Source: Microbacteriaceae bacterium
Lineage (GTDB): Bacteria > Actinomycetota > Actinomycetes > Actinomycetales > Microbacteriaceae
Direction of reading: 5' to 3'
DNA: 64,000 nt
NCBI GenBank assembly: GCA_031177985.1
Contig: JAPSJW010000002.1
Location: forward strand, 503,693-567,692
Below, in pieces: positions 21,947 through 30,723 of the stretch. Under the pieces are notes generated by a model. That model did no database searches. It had not been told where the DNA came from and saw only the letters and a list, made by a program, of their open reading frames with translations. The translations under genes were made by a program, and so were the position numbers. How positions within the stretch are numbered: position 1 is the first letter of the stretch; each line of letters opens with the position of its first letter.

Positions 21947-22455
21947 GCGGCCTCGATGCCCTCGTGGCTGAGCAGCCACCGCTTGGTGGGGATGCCGTTG
22001 CCGCCGCTGTAGCCGGTGATGCGGTTGTTCGAGGCCAGCACACGGTGGCAGGGGACCAGGAGCGGGACGGGATTCGAGCCGACCGCACCGCCGACCGCGC
22101 GGCCGGCCGTCGCACGGCCGGTGAGGAGCCCGAGGGCCCCGTAGCTCGTGTAGCCGCCGAACGGCAGCTCCTGCAGCGCCTGCCAGATGGAGAGCTGGAA
22201 CGGGGTGCCGACGAGTCGTACGGGCACGTCGAAGGAGCGCCTCGCGCCGGCGAAGTACTCGCCGAGCTGCTCGACGGCGGTGTCGAGCACCGGAACAGGG
22301 TTCTCGGGGAGCTCCTGCCAGGGAAGGGCGCCTTGGCGCTCGATGGCCAGATAGGTGACGGCCTCGCCGTCGCTGCCGATCTCCAGTCGGCCGATGGGGC
22401 TCTCGGTGCGCACCAGGTGCGCGGGAGCCACGAGAGTTCGTGTGCGGGTGAGCAT
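21943..22455 (-). CDS. ogt: Methylated-DNA-protein cysteine methyltransferase
   Basis: Suicide enzyme that transfers O6-methyl groups from guanine to its own cysteine. It is 170 residues, the short form without an Ada regulatory domain. The acceptor Cys136 lies in VPCHRVLASN, preceded by GTPFQLSIWQAL and followed by ITGYSGGNGIPTKRWLL. The ATG at 22455 gives the normal N-terminus; the open frame upstream is not supported. It is the first gene of the tag operon, divergent from the aldo/keto reductase 94 bases away. Confidence 0.94.
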   Translation of the reverse strand: MLTRTRTLVAPAHLVRTESPIGRLEIGSDGEAVTYLAIERQGALPWQELPENPVPVLDTAVEQLGEYFAGARRSFDVPVRLVGTPFQLSIWQALQELPFGGYTSYGALGLLTGRATAGRAVGGAVGSNPVPLLVPCHRVLASNNRITGYSGGNGIPTKRWLLSHEGIEAA

Positions 22456-22549
22456 GCTCCGACTGTAACGGCGGCCGCGGACACCCTTCCGGCGGTTTTC
22501 GGACCTGGGGACGGCGCACCACGGCTGCCGGATTGGGGAGGATAGGAGC

Positions 22550-23521
22550 ATGACCACGATCGAGTACCGCACCCTCGGACGCAGCGGCCTGCGCGTCTCC
22601 TCCATCGGCCTCGGCTGCAACAACTTCGGACGCACCGGCACCGTCACCGAGACGCAGGAGGGCACGGACGCGGTGCTCCACGAGGCGATCGACCTCGGCG
22701 TGACCTTCCTCGACACCGCGGACATCTACGGCGGGCAGCCCGGTCTCAGCGAGACCCTGATGGGCAATGCGCTGAAGGGCAAGCGGGACAAGGTCGTGCT
22801 GGCCACCAAGTTCGGCCATCGCGACTACGCCATGCCGATCGAGTCGTGGGGCGCCAAAGGATCGAGGCAATACATCCGCCGTGCCGTGGAGGACTCGCTG
22901 CGGAGGCTGCAGACCGACTACATCGACCTCTACCAGCTGCACACGCCCGATCCGCTCACGCCGATCGAGGAGACGATCGATGCGCTCGACGAGCTCGTGA
23001 CGGCGGGCAAGATCCTGTACTTCGGCCACTCCAACCTCGCCGGCTGGCAGATCGCGCAGGCCGACCTCACCGCGACGCTGCGCGGCACCCGGCACTTCGT
23101 CTCGGCGCAGAACGAGTACAGCCTGCTCGCGCGCGGCGTCGAGCGCGAGGTGCTCCCGGCGGTGCGGGAGTTCGGTCTCGGCTTCCTGCCCTACTTCCCG
23201 CTCTACAACGGCCTCTTCACCGGCAAGTTCAGCCGCGACGGAGGCCCTCAGGACTCGCGCATCATGCGGCAGCGCCGGCATCTCGTCGACAACGCGCCGT
23301 GGGACACGATCGAGGCCTTCGAGCGCTTCTGCGCCGAGCGGGGCGTCACGATGCTGCAGGCGACCTTCGCCTGGCTGCTGGCCCAGCCGAACCTCACGAG
23401 CGTCATCGCGGGAGCGACCAGGCCGGAGCAGCTGCGGCAGAACGCCGAGGCCGCGACGGCGTGGACCCCAGGGGCCGACGACCTGGCCGCGATCTCCGAG
23501 CTGTTCGCCGACCCGCAGTGA
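22550..23521 (+). CDS. Aldo/keto reductase
   Basis: NADPH-dependent oxidoreductase of the AKR superfamily, 323 residues. The catalytic tetrad can be read as Asp and Tyr in FLDTADIYGG, Lys in LATKFG and His in YQLHTPDP. The C-terminal cofactor segment SVIAGATRPEQLRQNAEA is typical. GGGGAGGATAGGAGC precedes the ATG. The physiological substrate is not evident; the neighbours (DNA repair, a GH2 enzyme) give no clue. Confidence 0.9.
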   Translation: MTTIEYRTLGRSGLRVSSIGLGCNNFGRTGTVTETQEGTDAVLHEAIDLGVTFLDTADIYGGQPGLSETLMGNALKGKRDKVVLATKFGHRDYAMPIESWGAKGSRQYIRRAVEDSLRRLQTDYIDLYQLHTPDPLTPIEETIDALDELVTAGKILYFGHSNLAGWQIAQADLTATLRGTRHFVSAQNEYSLLARGVEREVLPAVREFGLGFLPYFPLYNGLFTGKFSRDGGPQDSRIMRQRRHLVDNAPWDTIEAFERFCAERGVTMLQATFAWLLAQPNLTSVIAGATRPEQLRQNAEAATAWTPGADDLAAISELFADPQ

Positions 23522-23550
23522 GCCCTCGGAAGCGGTGTGCGGTGGGCTCA
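23519..23550. terminator. Weak hairpin between convergent genes
   Basis: TGAGCCC (23519-23525) and GGGCTCA (23544-23550) could form a 7-bp stem with an 18-base loop in the 42-base gap between the convergent aldo/keto reductase and GH2 genes. There is no U-tract on either strand, so it is at best a weak or Rho-assisted terminator. Confidence 0.25.
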
Positions 23551-23563
23551 GCGGGGCTGACGC

Positions 23564-25366
23564 TCAGTAGCCGGTGATGATGCGCCGCAGCGTCTCGACG
23601 GGCAGCTTCGGCCGGCGGTGCTCGTCGGTCAGCCCGTTCGCCTCCTGCAGCGTGTCGGTGAGCTGGGTGTAGCAGTAGCCCGCGAGGGCTGCGCTGTCGC
23701 GCACGGGAGCGAATACCGCTTCGAGGCGCTGCTCGAAATCCTCGGCCGACTCGGCGACGCTGTAGCCCCAGGTGCGGATCTCGCTGTCGGGGGCGAAGCT
23801 CACTCCGCCGAACTCGGTGACGAGCACCGGCGCATCGGCGGGGAGCGGAAGCAGCGCGACGACCCGGCCGGCGGGCCCGACGCCGTCGAGCACTCCCGCG
23901 ATCCCCGCCTCGTCGCCGTAGCGCTCCTCCAGCACCTGGCGGCGGTACTCGTAGTCGTGGACCGTGACGAGATCCGACTCCGCGTGCTCCCAGCCGTCGT
24001 TCGAGACGACGGGCCTCGTCGGGTCGAGCGCCTTGGTCAACTGGTAGAGCGCACGGATGAACGCCAGCTGCGCCGGGTCGTGCGAGACGTGCTGCACCCC
24101 CCAGCTCTCGTTCACGGGAACCCAGGTCACGAGAGACGGATGCGAGCGGTCGCGGTCGACGACGTCCAGCCACTCGCGCGTGTACCGCTGCACCGCGTCC
24201 GTGCTGAACTCGAAGGGGCTCGCGAGCTCGCCCCAGACGAGCAGGCCGAGCCGATCCGTCCAGTAGAGGAAGCGCGGATCCTCGGCCTTCTCGTGCAGCC
24301 GCGCCGCGTTGAAGCCGAGGTCCTTCATGAGCTGCACCTCTGCGCGGAGGGCGTCGGCGCTCGGGGCGGCCAGGTGCGATTGCGGCCAGTAGCCCTGCTC
24401 GAGCACGGCGCGCAGCAGGTACGGCCGGTCGTTCAGCAGCAGCCGCCTGCCGCCGGTCGCGATCGAACGGATGCCGAGGTAGGAGTGCACGGTGTCGGCG
24501 ACGCCGCTCGCGGCATCCGTGAGCTCGACCGTCGCGTCGACCAGGCGGGGGTGCTCGGGCGACCAGAGCAGTCGCTCGTAGGCCTGCCCGTGGGCGAGTG
24601 CCTCGACCGACAGCGGCAGGCGCCCTCGCACGCCGTCGACCGCGACCGAGACGTCGGCGAGCCGTTCGCCGTCCAGGGTGAGGGCGACGCTCAGCCGGGC
24701 TCCGGCCGCCGGGCGGCGGCTCAGGGCGTACTCGAGCGTGATGACGCCGCTCGCCACGTCGGTGCTCCAGGCGAGCGAGCGCAGCGCGAGCTCGGGCCGG
24801 CTCTCGAGCCAGACGGGCTGCCAGATGCCGGTGGTGCGGTGGTACCAGATGACATGAGGCTCGACCAGCCAGTCCTGCTTGCCGCGCGGCTGCGAGACGT
24901 CGAGCGGATCGTCCTCCGCGCGGACGACGACGAGGATGTCCCGGCCCTCCGCCGCCTGTCGCGAGATGTCGACCGCGAAGGGGCTCTGGCCGCCCTCGTG
25001 GGAGCCGACCAGCTCGCCGTCGACCCAGACGCGCGCGCGGTAGTCGACCGCGCCGAAGCGGAGCAGGGTGACGGGGCGCTCGGGGGAGCGGCCGCTGCGC
25101 GTCAGCTCCTCCGCGGTGATCGTCCGCTCGTACCAGACGACCGGGTGGAAGGCGGTGTCGCCGATGCCCGACAGCTCGGACTCCGGCGGGAAGGGCACGA
25201 CGATCTCGCGATCCGCGCCGATCGCTCGGTGCCAGCCGTCGCGGAGGCCGCGGTCCTCGTCGTCGTAGCGGAACGCCCAGGGCCCGTCGAGCGAGGCCCA
25301 GTCCGGCCTCACGAACTGCGGCGTCGGGTGCGTCTCGCGCAGGGCGGTGCGTTCGTCGTCGAGCAT
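23564..25366 (-). CDS. Glycoside hydrolase family 2 enzyme (beta-galactosidase/glucuronidase type)
   Basis: A 600-residue GH2-type enzyme without a signal peptide, so probably cytoplasmic. It has an N-terminal jelly-roll (about 25-190), an immunoglobulin-like domain (about 195-295) and a TIM barrel. The acid/base is expected at Glu420 (VPVNESWG) and the nucleophile at Glu518 (VTEFGG). I chose ATG 25366, which has AGGA 7 bases upstream; an in-frame ATG at 25387 could serve if the mRNA is leaderless. An operator-like palindrome lies just upstream and the LacI gene before it. It probably hydrolyses oligosaccharides imported by the neighbouring ABC system. Confidence 0.88.
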   Translation of the reverse strand: MLDDERTALRETHPTPQFVRPDWASLDGPWAFRYDDEDRGLRDGWHRAIGADREIVVPFPPESELSGIGDTAFHPVVWYERTITAEELTRSGRSPERPVTLLRFGAVDYRARVWVDGELVGSHEGGQSPFAVDISRQAAEGRDILVVVRAEDDPLDVSQPRGKQDWLVEPHVIWYHRTTGIWQPVWLESRPELALRSLAWSTDVASGVITLEYALSRRPAAGARLSVALTLDGERLADVSVAVDGVRGRLPLSVEALAHGQAYERLLWSPEHPRLVDATVELTDAASGVADTVHSYLGIRSIATGGRRLLLNDRPYLLRAVLEQGYWPQSHLAAPSADALRAEVQLMKDLGFNAARLHEKAEDPRFLYWTDRLGLLVWGELASPFEFSTDAVQRYTREWLDVVDRDRSHPSLVTWVPVNESWGVQHVSHDPAQLAFIRALYQLTKALDPTRPVVSNDGWEHAESDLVTVHDYEYRRQVLEERYGDEAGIAGVLDGVGPAGRVVALLPLPADAPVLVTEFGGVSFAPDSEIRTWGYSVAESAEDFEQRLEAVFAPVRDSAALAGYCYTQLTDTLQEANGLTDEHRRPKLPVETLRRIITGY

Positions 25367-25387
25367 GCGCTCATCCTGCCTGCTCAT

Positions 25388-25399
25388 TCCAGCGCTGTA
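25388..25399. promoter_or_regulatory. LacI-type operator copy 2 (before GH2 gene)
   Basis: TCCAGCGCTGTA matches the perfect 12-bp palindrome at 26500-26511 at 11 of 12 positions, with the central CAGCGCTG conserved. It sits in the 53 bases between the LacI stop and the GH2 start, so the regulator probably controls the GH2 gene as well. Confidence 0.65.
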
Positions 25400-25419
25400 A
25401 AGCGGGCTGCGGAGGCGGG

Positions 25420-26430
25420 TCAGCGATACGGGGCGCTCTGCCGCACCGCGATCGTGTGCGGGACGATGCGGTGCCGCCCCGGTCCCTGGTGGCCTCCGAT
25501 GCGCTCGAGCAGCAGTTCCAGCGCCACTTCGGCGAGGGCGGTCTTGTCCGGCGAGACCGAGGTGAGGGTCGGTGAGGTGTACGAAGCCAGCTGCGTGTCG
25601 TCCCACCCGATGACCGCGACGTCCTCGGGAACTCGGAGTCCTGCATCCGCGAGGGCCTTGAGCGCGCCGAGCGCGAACTTGTCGTCGCGGCACAGCAGGG
25701 CGTCGAAGGCGACGCCCGTGTCGATCGCCCGACGCACCGACGCCGCGCCTCCCTCGGGCGAGAAGTCGGGGGAGGAGAACACGAGATCGGGCGTCAGCGG
25801 CGCATCCGCCTCGACGAGCGCCTCCTGGTAGCCGACCAGGCGGCGGTTGGTCGAACCGGTGATGTCGTCGGCGACGACGGCCGCGAACGCCACCCGGGTG
25901 CGTCCGAGCGCGAGGAGATGCCTGACCGCATCCCGCGCGGCTGCGACGTTGTCGATCATCACGTGATCCGTCGTCACGGGGCTCGCCGACTCGCCCAGCA
26001 GCACGAGCGGGGTGTCGTGGTCGAGTCGCGCGATCTCGAGGGTGCCCATCCGCACCGGCTGGAAGATGACCCCGTCGACGAGTCCCTCCTCGCGGTCGCG
26101 CAGCACCGCGTGCTCCGCGTCGTCCTGGCTGAGGGTCTGCTCGATCAGCACCCGGTAGCCGCGTCGGGTCGCCTCCTCGGCGATCCGGCGCGAGAGCTCG
26201 GCGAAGTAGGGATGGTCGATCTCGGGCATCGCGAGCGCGATCATGCCGGTGCGGCCGGTCGCGAGTCTCCGCGCCGTGAGGTTCGGCCGGTAGCCGAGGT
26301 CGTCGATGACGGCCTGCACGCGGGCGCGCAGCTCGGGGGCGACGTGCGGATGATTGTGCACGACGTTCGACACGGTCTTCATCGAGACGCCCGCGCGCTG
26401 CGCGACGTCGACGAGTCTGACCCGAGGCAT
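25420..26430 (-). CDS. LacI-family transcriptional regulator
   Basis: A 336-residue repressor. The N-terminal LacI helix-turn-helix is textbook (VRLVDVAQRAGVSMKTVSNVV, hinge with YRPNLTARRLATGRTG), followed by a periplasmic-binding-protein-like sugar-sensing domain (VIGWDDTQLASYTSPTLTSV near the C-terminus). It is divergent from the sugar ABC operon and upstream of the GH2 gene on its own strand; both flanks carry the same palindrome. The inducer is probably a sugar released from the transported oligosaccharide. Confidence 0.93.
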   Translation of the reverse strand: MPRVRLVDVAQRAGVSMKTVSNVVHNHPHVAPELRARVQAVIDDLGYRPNLTARRLATGRTGMIALAMPEIDHPYFAELSRRIAEEATRRGYRVLIEQTLSQDDAEHAVLRDREEGLVDGVIFQPVRMGTLEIARLDHDTPLVLLGESASPVTTDHVMIDNVAAARDAVRHLLALGRTRVAFAAVVADDITGSTNRRLVGYQEALVEADAPLTPDLVFSSPDFSPEGGAASVRRAIDTGVAFDALLCRDDKFALGALKALADAGLRVPEDVAVIGWDDTQLASYTSPTLTSVSPDKTALAEVALELLLERIGGHQGPGRHRIVPHTIAVRQSAPYR

Positions 26431-26486
26431 GCGCTCCCCTTCCTCCGCCCATGATAGGGACGACCGGGGTCTTCACCGCTCAGCCC

Positions 26487-26515
26487 TTGCCCACGGGTTT
26501 ACAGCGCTGTACATT
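26487..26515 (+). promoter_or_regulatory. Promoter with LacI-type operator copy 1 (sugar ABC operon)
   Basis: TTGCCC (26487-26492), 17-base spacer, TACATT (26510-26515). The perfect 12-bp palindrome TACAGCGCTGTA (26500-26511) fills the spacer and covers the start of the -10 box, the ideal place for repression. CG at the centre of the palindrome is typical of LacI-family sites. The leader downstream runs about 80 bases to the binding-protein start. Confidence 0.7.
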
Positions 26516-26600
26516 GAGGAAAGAACCGGTGCAGCACCAGCGCCGGGCACCGCGTGCGTGCCCGTCACGCCCGCGGCGAACTCGATGAGGAGGACCAGGA

Positions 26601-27911
26601 ATGAGCAATCCAGGGGTGTCCGGGCGCAAGCGCCTGTTGAGGACCATGGGCGCCGGAACGGTCGCGGTGCTCGCGCTCGCCGGCTGCAGCGGCGGCGGCG
26701 GACAGGGGCCGACCGAGGAGTTCACGGGCGAGTACACCGGACCGGAGATCACGCTCGACTTCTGGAACGGCTTCACCGGCGGCGACGGTCCGTTCATGCA
26801 GGACCTCGTCGACCAGTTCAACGAGGAGCACGACAACATCACCGTCGAGTCCAACACGCAGCAGTGGGCGGACTTCTATCAGCGCCTCCCCGCCGCCGTC
26901 ACGGCGAACGAGGGTCCCGATGTCGGGGTCATGCACCTCGACCAGCTGGCCACGAACGCCGCGCGCAACGTCATCCTGCCGCTCGACGACCTCGCCGAGG
27001 AGCTCGACCTCTCGGGCGACGACTTCAGCGAGGAGGTCTGGAACGCGGGCGTCTACAACGAGCAGCGCTTCGGCATCCCGCTCGACGTGCACTCGCTCGC
27101 GATGTACTACAACACCGACCACTTCGAGCAGGCGGGCATCACCGAGCCGCCGACGGATGCCGAGTCGTTCCAGGCCGCGCTCGACGCGCTGCAGGAGGCA
27201 GGCTTCGAGAACCCGTTCTGGATGCCGAGCCGGTGGCCCGCACACCTCATGAACCTGACGCTGCAGTGGCAGAACGGCACGGACCCCTACGAGCAGGACG
27301 GCTCCGCGGCGAACTTCGACTCCGAGGGCGGCGTCGAGGCGCTCGCCTGGCAGCGCTCGATCGTCGAGGACGGCTACAGCCCCGAGGACGTCGCGATCGA
27401 CTCGCAGTACGTCGCGTTCAAGAACGGCGAGACCTCGATCACCTGGGACGGCATCTGGCAGATCAACGACCTCGAGGCGTCCGGGCTTCCCTACGCGATG
27501 GCACCGGTGCCGACGATCGGCGAGGAGCCGGCTGTCTGGGCGAACTCCCACCAGTTCTTCCTGCCCCGGCAGGACGACACGAACGCGCAGACCGCCGCCA
27601 AGGTCTTCATCGCGTGGATGAGCGAGCACTCTGCCGACTGGGCGGGCGCAGGCATGATCCCGGCCCGCGAGTCGGAGCGCACCGGCGGAGCACTCGACGG
27701 GATGCCGCAGCAGCCCATCGCGGAGCAGATCGACACCATGCGGTTCCTTCCGCCCGTGCCCGGCATCGGCACCGTGCAGACGGAGACGCTCGAGGTCGCG
27801 GTCGCCGACGGAGTGCTCGGCGAGCAGTCGCCTGAGGAAGCCATGTCGGAGGCCGCCGACAGGGCGACCCAGCTCATGGAGGAGAACCTCGCGTCGTTCG
27901 GCGGGGAGTAG
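26601..27911 (+). CDS. Sugar ABC transporter substrate-binding lipoprotein
   Basis: Extracellular solute-binding protein family 1, 436 residues. The signal sequence ends in a lipobox with the lipidated Cys29 (LALAGC), followed by a Ser/Gly linker. The mature part has the family-1 pattern ITLDFWNGFTGGDGPFMQDLVDQFN and VWANSHQFFLP. GGAGGACCAGGA precedes the ATG. It delivers a sugar, probably a disaccharide or short oligosaccharide, to the two permeases that follow. No ATPase gene is in the operon, so a shared MsiK-type ATPase elsewhere is likely. Confidence 0.93.
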   Translation: MSNPGVSGRKRLLRTMGAGTVAVLALAGCSGGGGQGPTEEFTGEYTGPEITLDFWNGFTGGDGPFMQDLVDQFNEEHDNITVESNTQQWADFYQRLPAAVTANEGPDVGVMHLDQLATNAARNVILPLDDLAEELDLSGDDFSEEVWNAGVYNEQRFGIPLDVHSLAMYYNTDHFEQAGITEPPTDAESFQAALDALQEAGFENPFWMPSRWPAHLMNLTLQWQNGTDPYEQDGSAANFDSEGGVEALAWQRSIVEDGYSPEDVAIDSQYVAFKNGETSITWDGIWQINDLEASGLPYAMAPVPTIGEEPAVWANSHQFFLPRQDDTNAQTAAKVFIAWMSEHSADWAGAGMIPARESERTGGALDGMPQQPIAEQIDTMRFLPPVPGIGTVQTETLEVAVADGVLGEQSPEEAMSEAADRATQLMEENLASFGGE

Positions 27912-27914
27912 CGG

Positions 27915-28901
27915 ATGACCTCCACCGTCCAGGCGGGCGCCCCCTCGCGAGAGGGGGCGCCCCGCCCCGCGGGCGCCTCTCGCCCGGCGAGCGGACCGGG
28001 TGGCCGCATCCGTCAGCAGGGTCGGTTCACGCCATGGCTGTTCCTGCTGCCGTACCTCGCGCTGTTCGGCGTGTTCGTCGCCCTTCCGGCGGTGCTCGGC
28101 GTCTGGATCAGCCTGCACAACTGGGACTACACGCTCCCGTTCCAGCCCTTCGTCGGAGTCGACAACTACGTCGACCTCTTCACCTCGGGGTCGACGACCT
28201 CCGAGGTCTTCTGGAACTCGATGCGGGCGACGGCGATCTTCACGATCGGCAGCGTGCCGTTCCTGTTGACCGTGCCCCTCGCGGTCGCGCTCCTCATGGC
28301 CCAGAAGTTCCGCGGGCGGAACTTCTTCCGCGCCGTCTACTTCGCGCCGTACGTCCTGGGCGTCGCGGTCGTCGCGGTGCTCTGGCGCTTCCTGCTCGAC
28401 AGCAACATCGGTCTCGTCAACTACTACGCGGGCCTGCTCGGGCTGCCCGACAACACGGCGTGGACGACCTCGACTCCCGCCGCCTGGGTCGCCCTCATCG
28501 GGGTGACGGTCTGGTGGACGCTCGGCTTCAACGCGGTCATCTACCTCGCGGCGCTGCAGGACATCCCGCAGGAGCTCTACGAGGCGGCCAGGGTGGACGG
28601 CGCCGGGCGCTGGGGGCAGTTCGTCAACGTCACGCTCCCCGGGCTCCGCCCGATCCTCTCGTTCATCACGATCACGACGCTCATCGCGTCGGCCAACATG
28701 TTCGGCCAGTCCTACCTGATGACCCAGGGAGCACCGGGCCGGGAGACCCGCACCGCGATCTATCAGATCGCGGAGACCGGCCTCCGCAGCTACCAGATGG
28801 GCGACGCCGCCGCGATGAGCTACGTGCTCACCGTGTTCCTCATGATCCTGAGCATCGGCGTGTTCTGGCTGTTCCGTGAGCGCAAGGAGAAGATCCGATG
28901 A
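27915..28901 (+). CDS. Sugar ABC transporter permease (MalF-like)
   Basis: A 328-residue inner-membrane subunit with six predicted helices after a disordered, Pro/Gly/Arg-rich N-terminal tail of about 35 residues. The EAA loop that contacts the ATPase is QELYEAARVDGAGRWGQFVNV. It begins 3 bases after the binding-protein stop and overlaps the second permease by 4 bases. Confidence 0.93.
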   Translation: MTSTVQAGAPSREGAPRPAGASRPASGPGGRIRQQGRFTPWLFLLPYLALFGVFVALPAVLGVWISLHNWDYTLPFQPFVGVDNYVDLFTSGSTTSEVFWNSMRATAIFTIGSVPFLLTVPLAVALLMAQKFRGRNFFRAVYFAPYVLGVAVVAVLWRFLLDSNIGLVNYYAGLLGLPDNTAWTTSTPAAWVALIGVTVWWTLGFNAVIYLAALQDIPQELYEAARVDGAGRWGQFVNVTLPGLRPILSFITITTLIASANMFGQSYLMTQGAPGRETRTAIYQIAETGLRSYQMGDAAAMSYVLTVFLMILSIGVFWLFRERKEKIR

Positions 28902-29761
28902 CCGCGACGACCTCGACCACGCGCCGCGTCTCGACGGGCTCGCGGGTGCGCACGGCGATCAAGTACGTCGTGCTCTCGCTGCTCGCCCTGCTCTTCATCA
29001 GTCCGCTCATCTTCATGGTTGTCACGTCGTTCAAGACCGGCGCCGATGCGACCGCGGTTCCGCCGAGCTGGATCCCGGCGCCGTTCACGACGCAGGCCTA
29101 CGAGGCGATCCTCGGCTCGGGCAACACCCCCGTGCTGCGCTGGTTCGCCAACAGCATGATCGCCGCGGTGCTCAACTCCGCGCTCGTGGTCGCGACGGCG
29201 TCGCTCGCGGCGTACCCGCTCGCGCGCATGGACTTCCGGGGGAAGAACGTCGTCTTCGGCATCATCATCGCCACGCTGCTGGTGCCGCCGGTGATCCTCG
29301 TTATCCCGAACTACCTGATCGTGTCGGAGCTCGGCTGGCTCAACTCGATCGTCGCGGTCATCATCCCGACCGCGGCGGGAGCGTTCGGTGTGTTCTTCAT
29401 GCGCCAGTTCTTCGTCAGCCTGCCGCACGAGCTCGAGGAGGCCGCTCGTCTCGACGGCGCGAACCGGTGGATGATCTTCACGAAGGTCGTGCTGCCGCTC
29501 GCCCGGCCGGCGATGGCGACGCTCGCGCTGCTGGCGTTCCTCACCAACTGGAACGACTTCCTCTGGCCGGTCTACGTGCTCTTCAACACCGAGGTGCAGA
29601 CGCTGCCGGCGGGCCTGTCGACGCTGCAGTCCGCGAACGCCGTGCGGTACGACCTGCTGATGGCAGGAGCCGTCATCGCGAGCCTTCCGGTGCTGCTGCT
29701 CTACGTGCTGCTGCAGCGCTTCATCGTGGAGGGCGTCTCGCGGTCGGGTCTCAAGGGATGA
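28898..29761 (+). CDS. Sugar ABC transporter permease (MalG-like)
   Basis: A 287-residue second permease with six predicted helices. The EAA loop is HELEEAARLDGANRWMIFTKV, followed by PLARPAMATLALLAFLTNWNDFLWP, diagnostic of the carbohydrate-uptake CUT1 class. ATG overlaps the preceding stop; its own stop overlaps the GH43 ATG, so the four genes form one translationally linked unit. Confidence 0.93.
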   Translation: MTATTSTTRRVSTGSRVRTAIKYVVLSLLALLFISPLIFMVVTSFKTGADATAVPPSWIPAPFTTQAYEAILGSGNTPVLRWFANSMIAAVLNSALVVATASLAAYPLARMDFRGKNVVFGIIIATLLVPPVILVIPNYLIVSELGWLNSIVAVIIPTAAGAFGVFFMRQFFVSLPHELEEAARLDGANRWMIFTKVVLPLARPAMATLALLAFLTNWNDFLWPVYVLFNTEVQTLPAGLSTLQSANAVRYDLLMAGAVIASLPVLLLYVLLQRFIVEGVSRSGLKG

Positions 29762-30723
29762 GGTCGCGTGCGCTCGTCGCGGCTGCCGCCGCGCTCCTGC
29801 TGTTGAGCGGATGCGCGGCGCAGCCGTCGGGCGAGGCGACCCCCGAGCCGGAGAGCCCGGCGATCGAGCCGGTCATCGACAGGGACTTCCCCGACCCCGA
29901 CATCCTCGAGGTCGACGGCACGTACTACGCCTACGCGACCAACAGCGCCACGACGAACGTGCAGGTCGCGACGTCGACCGATCTGGAGAGCTGGGAGCTC
30001 TCCAGGGAGGACGCGCTGCCCGAGCTGCCGTCCTGGATCATCCCGGGCAAGACCTGGGCTCCGGAGGTCGCCGAGGTCGCACCGGGGTCGTACGTGCTGT
30101 ACTTCACCGCGACGAACTTCCGGCCCACGTACCAGTGCATCGGAGTGGCGACCGCGACCGATCCGGCGGGGCCGTTCACCGTCGTCGGCGAGGAGATGCT
30201 GATCTGCCCGCCCGAGCTCGGCGGGGCGATCGACGCCGGCACCTTCCTCGACGAGGAGGGCACCCTGCACCTGCTCTGGAAGAACGACGGCAACTGCTGC
30301 GGGCTCGACACCTGGCTCTATCTCGCGCCGCTGAGCGCCGACGGGCTCACCCTCGCGGGAGAGCCGAGACGCCTTCTCATGCAGACCGAGGAGTGGGAGG
30401 GCGACCTGGTCGAGGCCCCGACCCTTCTCGAGCGCGACGGCACCTTCTACCTCTTCTACTCGGCGAACTCCTACGGCGGGGACGAGTACGCGATCGGCCT
30501 CGCCACAGCGGACTCGCTCGACGGCGAGTTCACGAAGGTCGAGGGGCCCTGGCTGTCGACCGAGGCGACCGACGGGGCCATCCGCGGACCCGGCGGCCAG
30601 GACGTCGTCGACGGCGGCGACCGGATGGTGGTGCACGGCTGGGACGCGTCGTACACCCAGCGCGGCATGCACGTGCTCGACCTCGAGTGGCAGGACGGGA
30701 TGCCGCGCCCGGTGCTTCCCTAG
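29758..30723 (+). CDS. Glycoside hydrolase family 43 lipoprotein
   Basis: A 321-residue surface lipoprotein: signal peptide with lipobox Cys19 (LLLLSGC), then a five-bladed propeller of the GH43 kind (arabinosidases and xylosidases). The catalytic base region is DRDFPDPDI (Asp46 or Asp48), the pKa-modulating Asp lies in GGAIDAGTF, and the acid Glu in LVEAPTLLERDG. It sits last in the sugar ABC operon, so it probably trims arabinose- or xylose-containing glycans outside the cell to feed the importer. The stop overlaps the convergent erm stop in a CTAG. Confidence 0.87.
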   Translation: MRSRALVAAAAALLLLSGCAAQPSGEATPEPESPAIEPVIDRDFPDPDILEVDGTYYAYATNSATTNVQVATSTDLESWELSREDALPELPSWIIPGKTWAPEVAEVAPGSYVLYFTATNFRPTYQCIGVATATDPAGPFTVVGEEMLICPPELGGAIDAGTFLDEEGTLHLLWKNDGNCCGLDTWLYLAPLSADGLTLAGEPRRLLMQTEEWEGDLVEAPTLLERDGTFYLFYSANSYGGDEYAIGLATADSLDGEFTKVEGPWLSTEATDGAIRGPGGQDVVDGGDRMVVHGWDASYTQRGMHVLDLEWQDGMPRPVLP

